DNA from: DASSBG01 sp964583865
GTDB taxonomy: Bacteria; Pseudomonadota; Gammaproteobacteria; Xanthomonadales; Rhodanobacteraceae
NCBI GenBank assembly: GCA_964583865.1
Contig: CAZOXZ010000078.1
Location: 1 to 12,129 of the forward strand
Direction of reading: 5' to 3'
DNA: 12,129 bases
Position numbers and translations under genes: made by a program. The notes beneath the pieces are model-generated. The model made no database searches and was not told where the DNA came from. It was given only the letters and a program-made list of their open reading frames with translations. The stretch's first letter is position 1. Each line of letters starts with the position of its first letter. Shown here piece after piece: positions 7,306-12,129 of the stretch.

Positions 7306-7542
7306 ATGAGCAAGGTTACGATACGGGATCTGCGCAACCACGGCGCTGACGTCATCGCACGCGCCAATCGTGGCGAGACCATGATCGTGACGCGTGCCGG
7401 TAAACCCGTGGCACAGTTGCGGCCGTTGGATCGCGCACCGCTTTCGGCTGCCGAAGTGGTGGCGCGCTGGAAGCACCTGCCGACGCTGGATGGACACAAG
7501 CTGCGCGCAGAGATCGACGCGACGCTGGATGCGGCGCCGTGA
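7306..7542 (+). CDS. Phd/YefM-family antitoxin (78 aa)
   Basis: This is a small protein of normal antitoxin length. Its N-terminal half (KVTIRDLRNHGADVIARA, then GETMIVTRAGKPVAQLRPL) is the standard Phd/YefM DNA-binding fold. The C-terminal 35 residues are charged and helical, as expected for the toxin-wrapping tail. It should bind the neighbouring VapC-type toxin and repress the operon through the palindrome at 7239-7254. The ATG at 7306 has GAGAG four bases upstream. Its TGA overlaps the GTG start of the toxin gene by two bases, which couples translation. The antitoxin is intact while the toxin is frameshifted, so it may now be an orphan. Function is inferred from family and context. Confidence 0.88.
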   Translation: MSKVTIRDLRNHGADVIARANRGETMIVTRAGKPVAQLRPLDRAPLSAAEVVARWKHLPTLDGHKLRAEIDATLDAAP

Positions 7543-7948
7543 CACCGACCACGGCGGTGCATGTACGCGGCATTCTCGATACCAGTGTCGTCATTGATCT
7601 GCCGCGCCTGCTACCCACAGCCTTGCCCTCCGAACCACTGATCACGGCGGTAACCTTGGCCGAATTGTCGGTGGGGCCTCTGGTGGCCACCGATGAACGC
7701 GAACGCGCGGCACGGCAGGCGCATTTGCAAGAAGCCGAGGCCGCTTTCGTCCCCTTGCCGTTCGACGCACCAGCGGCGCGGGCATTTGGTCGGGTGGCCG
7801 CCTGCCTGCGCCAGTCCGGTCGCAAGCCGCGTGCGCGATCTTACGACGCCATGATGCCGCCATCGCGCTCGCCCATGACTTGCCGGTATACACGCGCAAC
7901 CCTGATGATTTCGAGCACATGGACGGCCTGGCCGTGGTGACCGTCTGA
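7539..7948 (+). pseudogene. vapC: VapC-type PIN-domain toxin, frameshifted near the C-terminus
   Basis: PIN-domain ribonucleases of this group cleave RNA, often tRNA, at a site formed by conserved acidic residues. Here ILDTSVVID (D14), AELSVGP (E42) and RSYDA (D103) are present, numbering from GTG at 7539. After D103-A-M the frame runs into an unrelated tail and stops at 7940. Reading the other frame from about 7855 gives A-A-I-A-L-A-H-D-L-P-V-Y-T-R-N-P-D-D-F and then EHMDGLAVVTV, the normal VapC ending, with a stop at 7946-7948. One missing base in ATGATGCCGCC (7851-7861) explains this. The current product would lack the last acidic residue and the final strand, so it is probably inactive. 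A second GTG at 7557 is an alternative start. A sequencing error remains possible. Confidence 0.85.
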
Positions 7949-8108
7949 CCAAGTGGCGCGCGGCGAAAAGGCAAACGCCGGCTCCAACAACGCCACCGGT
8001 CATGGCCGGCAAGCCGACTGCGGCACCCAAGCGACTGCTCGGCCGACGCATCGGTCGTGTTGATGGAGGCACGTTGAATTCAGACCAACCACGCACGGCG
8101 CCGCCACG
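7949..8108. other. Non-coding stretch after the toxin gene
   Basis: I see no gene, terminator or clear repeat in these 160 bp; short GCCGGC palindromes are ordinary for this base composition. A 215-codon open frame on the minus strand runs through here and the repeats, but it is built from repeat DNA. Confidence 0.5.
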
Positions 8109-8213
8109 TGGATCCTTCGATTCCACTTGCTGCACGCAGGATGACGGCCATTCCTTGTCATTCTGCGCGGGAGGCGAAGCCCGGAGTCACTGAATCCACT
8201 GGCCATGCCGCGC
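8109..8213 (+). repeat. Inverted-repeat element, copies C/D (right end followed by left end)
   Basis: A right end (8109-8145, closing CGCAGGATGACG) is followed after about 11 bp by a left end (GTCATTCTGCGCGG from 8157 to GAATCC near 8196) and then CCACTGGCCATGCC. The order, spacing and trailing sequence match copy B at 7031-7109. The left-arm closing half reads CACTGAATC instead of CGCAGAATC, so this hairpin is degraded. Confidence 0.7.
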
Positions 8214-8246
8214 ATCACCCAAGTTGTCGCCTGAATGCCACACCTC

Positions 8247-8350
8247 GTCATTCTGCGCGGAGCGAAGCGGAGTCGCAGAATCTTTGCGCCGAGACACCAT
8301 GATGGAGATCCTGCGATTCCACTCGCTGCGCTCGCTCCACGCAGGATGAC
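8247..8350 (+). repeat. Two-hairpin inverted-repeat element, copy E (full length, 104 bp)
   Basis: This copy has the same length and order as copy A at 6899. The left hairpin pairs ATTCTGCG (8250-8257) with CGCAGAAT (8274-8281). The right hairpin pairs ATCCTGCG (8308-8315) with CGCAGGAT (8340-8347). Both 8-bp stems are perfect. Together with copy A it brackets the toxin-antitoxin genes in direct orientation, 1348 bp apart. Confidence 0.8.
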
Positions 8351-8481
8351 GTCTCTTCCACTCGCTGCGATCGCGCCACGCAGGGTGACCACTCTTTCCC
8401 CTGTGAAAGCGTACGCCACGCTCGCCTCACGCAGGATGACGATTCTTTGCCGCTGAGATTCCACTCGCTGCGCTGGCGGCA
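8351..8481 (+). repeat. Degenerate right-end copies F, G and H in tandem
   Basis: Three further partial right ends follow copy E: one ending ACGCAGGGTGACC (about 8353-8389), one ending ACGCAGGATGACG (about 8401-8441), and a fragment GATTCCACTCGCTGCGCT (about 8457-8474). Each lacks a left half. They run to within about 100 bp of the pstS Pho boxes. Confidence 0.6.
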
Positions 8482-8573
8482 TGTGAAATGAGGATCGTTT
8501 CTCGCGACTGGAAGAATTCGCAGAGCGGGGTGTTTTCACAGATTTTGACCGTTTGTGTCGGGTCGATGCCAGC

Positions 8574-8629
8574 CTGTCATCTTTCTGCAATATTTCGCTC
8601 ATCAAACTGCAACACGAATGGCGTAAAAA
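8574..8629 (+). promoter_or_regulatory. Two tandem Pho boxes and -10 of the pst operon promoter
   Basis: Four 7-bp units stand at exact 11-bp period: CTGTCAT (8574), CTGCAAT (8585), CGCTCAT (8596) and CTGCAAC (8607), with 4-bp spacers CTTT, ATTT and CAAA. This is the architecture of strong PhoB-activated promoters. TAAAAA (8624-8629) follows the last unit by 10 bp as the -10, giving a start near 8636 and a leader of about 30 bases. The third unit is the weakest match. Confidence 0.85.
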
Positions 8630-8666
8630 GTCGGGCCAACCACCCATGACTTTTCAGGACCACGTG

Positions 8667-9680
8667 ATGCAGCATTTCAAAACCCGCCTTCTCGCCACCC
8701 TGGCCGCCTGCGCTCTGTCCACCGCGGCGCTGGCCACCGATGTCACCGGCGCCGGTTCCAGCTTCGTCTATCCGATCATGTCCAAGTGGTCGGCCACATA
8801 CGCCGGCAAGACCGGCCACCACGTCAATTACCAATCCATCGGCTCCGGCGGCGGCATCGCCCAGATCAAGGCCGGCACGGTGGATTTTGCCGCCTCCGAC
8901 AAGCCGCTGGACGCGGCCACGCTGGGCGAGCATGGCCTGACGCAGTTCCCCATCGTCATCGGCGGCATCGTGCCGGTAGTGCACGTGGCCGGCATTGAGC
9001 CGGGCGAGCTCGTGCTGGACGGCGCCACGCTGGCCGGCATTTACCTGGGTGAGATCGAAAACTGGAACGACCCGGCCATTGCCGCCCTGAATCCGGGCCT
9101 CACGTTGCCGGATGAACGCATCATCGTGGTGCATCGCTCGGACGGCTCGGGCACCTCGTACAACTTCACTGACTATCTGGCCAAGGTCAGTCCGGCCTGG
9201 AAGAACGGCGTCGGTCGCGGCGCGGCGGTGAACTGGCCAACCGGTATCGGCGGCAAAGGCAACGAGGGCGTGACCGCCTACGTGCGCCAGTTCGACAACT
9301 CCATCGGCTACGTCGAGTACGCCTATGCGCTGCAGAACAAGCTGGCGTGGACGAAGATGACCAACGCCGCGGGCCAGGCGGTGGCACCGACTCAGGTCAG
9401 CTTTGCGGCCGCGGCCACCAGCGCCGACTGGAGCAAGACCAGGCATTTCAACCTGCTGATGACCAACGCCCCGGGCGCCAAGGCCTGGCCGATCACGGCC
9501 ACGACCTGGGTGCTGCTGCCGGAAGGCGCCAATGGCAGCGAGCGCGGCAAGGTGGCATTGGACTTCATCACCTGGGCGCTGGATCACGGCGATGCGGCCG
9601 CCACAAAGCTGCACTACGTGCCGTTGCCCGATGCCCTGGTAAAGCAGGTCAAGGCCTACTGGAAGGCTGGCGCGCACTAA
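8667..9680 (+). CDS. pstS: Phosphate ABC transporter, periplasmic phosphate-binding protein PstS
   Basis: This 337-residue protein has a signal peptide (MQHFKTRLLATLAACALSTAALA, cleaved after A23) and a class I phosphate-binding fold. The ligand residues known from E. coli PstS are recognisable with constant spacing: S32-F33 in GAGSSF, S60 in IGSGGG, D78 in ASDKPL, and R157, S161, G162, T163 in RSDGSGTS. It captures phosphate in the periplasm and delivers it to PstC/PstA. I chose ATG 8667 because AGGA lies seven bases upstream, the signal peptide starts there, and the longer frame from 8553 would cover the Pho boxes. It is the first gene of the operon, with 33 bp to pstC. Expression should rise under phosphate starvation. 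Confidence 0.95.
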   Translation: MQHFKTRLLATLAACALSTAALATDVTGAGSSFVYPIMSKWSATYAGKTGHHVNYQSIGSGGGIAQIKAGTVDFAASDKPLDAATLGEHGLTQFPIVIGGIVPVVHVAGIEPGELVLDGATLAGIYLGEIENWNDPAIAALNPGLTLPDERIIVVHRSDGSGTSYNFTDYLAKVSPAWKNGVGRGAAVNWPTGIGGKGNEGVTAYVRQFDNSIGYVEYAYALQNKLAWTKMTNAAGQAVAPTQVSFAAAATSADWSKTRHFNLLMTNAPGAKAWPITATTWVLLPEGANGSERGKVALDFITWALDHGDAAATKLHYVPLPDALVKQVKAYWKAGAH

Positions 9681-9713
9681 GCGTTGTTTGCGGACCAGAG
9701 AGCGAATCGTCTG

Positions 9714-10682
9714 ATGGCCACCACCGCCGAGCACATGACCGCCGGGCTGCGGCAACAACGTGATGAACGCGCCGACCGCTGGTTCCGCTGGCTGCTGTTG
9801 GGCTGCGCCCTGATCGTGGGTGCGGCCCTGGCCGGGGCCGCCCTGTCCACCCTGTGGGGTGGGCGCGAAGTCCTGCTGGACCAGGGCCTGGCCTTCCTCA
9901 CCCGCGCCGACTGGAACCCGGTACGCGACACCTTTGGCGCCTGGGCGCCGATCTACGGCACACTGGTCACCTCGCTGATCGCCATGCTGATCGCCGTGCC
10001 CATCAGCTTCGGCATCGCCCTGTTCCTGGCCGAGATCGCCCCGCCCTGGCTGCGTGCCCCGGTGTCGACGGCCATCGAACTTTTGGCCGGCATCCCTTCG
10101 ATCATCTACGGCATGTGGGGCCTGTTCGTGTTCGCTCCCTTCCTGGCCGAATATGTTTACCCATGGGTCAACGACAATCTCGGCGAGCTGCCGCTGGTCG
10201 GCCCGTTATTCCAAGGCCCGCCACTGGGGCTGGGCCTTTTGACCGCCGGCATCGTGCTGGCCATCATGACCATCCCCTTCATCAGCTCGGTGATGCGCGA
10301 GGCCTTTCTCACCGTGCCCAACCGCCTGAAGGAATCGGCGCACGCACTGGGTTCAACGACGTGGGAAGTCGCCTGGCACATCGTCCTGCCCTACACCCGC
10401 ACGGCCGTGGTTGGCGGCATTTTCCTCGGCCTCGGCCGCGCACTCGGCGAGACCATGGCCGTCACCTTCGTGCTGGGCAATGCCTTCAACGTCGATGCCT
10501 CGTTGCTGATGCCCGGCACCACCATTTCCTCGGCCATCGCCAACGAGTTCAACGAGGCCATCGGCCTGCACCGCTCAGCCCTGATGGCCCTCGGGTTCGT
10601 GCTGTTCGTAGTGACGTTCGCGGTGTTGCTGGCCGCACGATTGCTGCTGCGCCGCCTGTCCCGCCGGAGTGGTGAACGATGA
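9714..10682 (+). CDS. pstC: Phosphate ABC transporter permease PstC
   Basis: This 322-residue inner-membrane permease has about six hydrophobic segments (near 25-47, 80-105, 118-145, 171-192, 221-245, 289-312). The cytoplasmic coupling loop, EAFLTVPNRLKESAHALG (about 197-214), contacts PstB. GRALGETMAV (231-240) carries the Arg and Glu (R232, E236) conserved in PstC channels. It forms the phosphate path with PstA. Start choice: ATG 9714 is preferred over a TTG at 9684 because it is a standard codon and precedes a normal-length N-terminus; an ATG at 9735 cannot be excluded, and no strong ribosome binding site settles it. Its stop overlaps the pstA start as ATGA. Confidence 0.94.
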   Translation: MATTAEHMTAGLRQQRDERADRWFRWLLLGCALIVGAALAGAALSTLWGGREVLLDQGLAFLTRADWNPVRDTFGAWAPIYGTLVTSLIAMLIAVPISFGIALFLAEIAPPWLRAPVSTAIELLAGIPSIIYGMWGLFVFAPFLAEYVYPWVNDNLGELPLVGPLFQGPPLGLGLLTAGIVLAIMTIPFISSVMREAFLTVPNRLKESAHALGSTTWEVAWHIVLPYTRTAVVGGIFLGLGRALGETMAVTFVLGNAFNVDASLLMPGTTISSAIANEFNEAIGLHRSALMALGFVLFVVTFAVLLAARLLLRRLSRRSGER

Positions 10683-11534
10683 GTCTCATCCTACGACGCC
10701 GCCTCTGGAATGCCCTGGCCCTGGGCATGGGCACCCTGGCCACCGTGGTCAGCTTGGTGTTCCTGGCCTGGATTCTGTGGGTCACGGCCAGCCACGGCCT
10801 GAAGGCCATCGACTGGCAGCTTTTCACCGGCATCACCGCCCACCGTGCCGAAGGCGGCCTGGCCAATGCCATGGTCGGCAGTCTGATCATGGATCTGATT
10901 GCCATCGCCTTGTGCGCTCCGGTCGGCATCCTGGCGGGCATCTGGCTGGCCGAGTACGCCGCCCACAGCAAGCTCGGCAGCACCATCCGCTTTCTCAACG
11001 ACATCCTGCTGTCCGCACCGTCCATCGTGCTGGGCCTGACGGTGTACATGATCGTCGTCCTGCCGATGACGCGCTGGAGCGACGGCGCCATCAGCTTCTC
11101 CGGCCTGGCCGGTGCCCTGGCGCTGGCCCTGATCGGCTTGCCGGTGATCGTGCGCGGCACCGACGAGATGCTGCAGCTCATCCCCACGACGCTGCGCGAG
11201 GCCACGCTGGCCCTGGGCGTGCCGCGCTGGAAACTCACGGTACAAGTGCTGCTGCGTGCTGCCGGCCCCGGCATCACCACCGCCGTGATGCTGGCACTGG
11301 CCCGCCTGGCCGGCGAAACCGCGCCGCTGCTGTTCACCGCCTTCGGCAACAACTTCATGACTGCCAACCCGCTGGACCAGATGGCCAGCATCCCCGGCAG
11401 CATTTACCAGTACACCATCGACCCCAGCCCGGCATTGCACGCCATCGCCTGGGCCGGTGCCCTGTTGATTGCCCTGTTCGTGCTGGCCCTGTCCTTGCTG
11501 GCCCGCACCGTCCTCAACCGCCAGAAGATGAGCC

Positions 11535-11542
<8 letters not shown>
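10679..11542 (+). CDS. pstA: Phosphate ABC transporter permease PstA
   Basis: This 287-residue permease is the partner of PstC. Hydrophobic segments lie near 10-37, 66-92, 110-130, 140-160, 196-222 and 257-278. The coupling loop is about 163-186, with REATLALG at 173-180. ALARLAGETAPLLFT holds R209 and E213, the conserved pair of PstA channels. Translation is coupled on both sides: a 4-base ATGA overlap with pstC, with GGAG nine bases upstream, and an 8-base overlap with pstB. The length is normal and I see no defect. Confidence 0.94.

Positions 11543-12129
<587 letters not shown>

Noticed and set aside
6899..8481. CRISPR array
   Set aside because: The repeats are large, irregularly spaced, arranged as paired inverted halves, and have no uniform unique spacers or cas genes.
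8000..8647. 215-codon minus-strand frame across the repeat cluster
   Set aside because: It is composed almost wholly of the inverted-repeat elements, giving repeated R-R-M-T-type peptide segments, and it overlaps the pst promoter.
8553..8666. Upstream in-frame start for pstS
   Set aside because: It would translate through the four PhoB repeats and the -10, and would bury the signal peptide 38 residues inside the protein.
8577..9758. 393-codon minus-strand frame antisense to pstS
   Set aside because: The plus strand encodes a complete PstS with every ligand residue. The antisense frame has no domain and would run through the Pho boxes.

Overview
The window is GC-rich DNA that reads as a gammaproteobacterial chromosome. 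The gene set (a class I Pst phosphate transporter with PhoB/PhoR, a rubredoxin, and a secreted protease ending in two G-x-W...YYYDA-type modules) suggests a Xanthomonadales-like lineage. That placement is inference from gene content and style; no marker gene is present to prove it.

Layout. (1) Minus strand, 98-4933: a rubredoxin gene (4766-4933) lies upstream of a very large secreted metallopeptidase locus (212-4660) that closes with a rho-independent terminator (98-132). The protease reading frame is continuous over 1483 codons from a start with a good ribosome binding site and a signal peptide, but it is broken at codon 143 by a TAG. It therefore appears as a 142-residue secreted stub plus a 1339-codon remainder holding the M64-type HEFGH zinc site. 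(2) Plus strand, 5031-6832: phoB and phoR with a 4-base ATGA overlap, preceded by a Pho box, so the pair is probably autoregulated. This PhoR has no membrane segments. (3) 6833-8573: an accessory island with a Phd/YefM-type antitoxin and a frameshifted VapC toxin. On both sides are copies of a two-hairpin inverted-repeat element, including two 104-bp copies I count as differing at five positions. (4) Plus strand, 8574-12129: the pstS-pstC-pstA-pstB operon, with pstB cut off by the window edge. It is preceded by two tandem Pho boxes (four 7-bp repeats at exact 11-bp period) and a -10 element at the expected distance.

How it works together. PstS binds periplasmic phosphate, PstC and PstA form the channel, PstB hydrolyses ATP, and PhoR/PhoB sense the Pst state and switch on genes bearing Pho boxes. 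Both phoBR and pst carry them, giving a closed feedback loop. The toxin-antitoxin and repeat island sits between the two halves of this regulon and looks inserted and decaying.

I did not find a wholly new system. The items most worth a second look are the amber-interrupted giant protease with a calcium-binding insert in its catalytic domain, the membrane-free PhoR, the vapC frameshift, and the mirrored repeat island.
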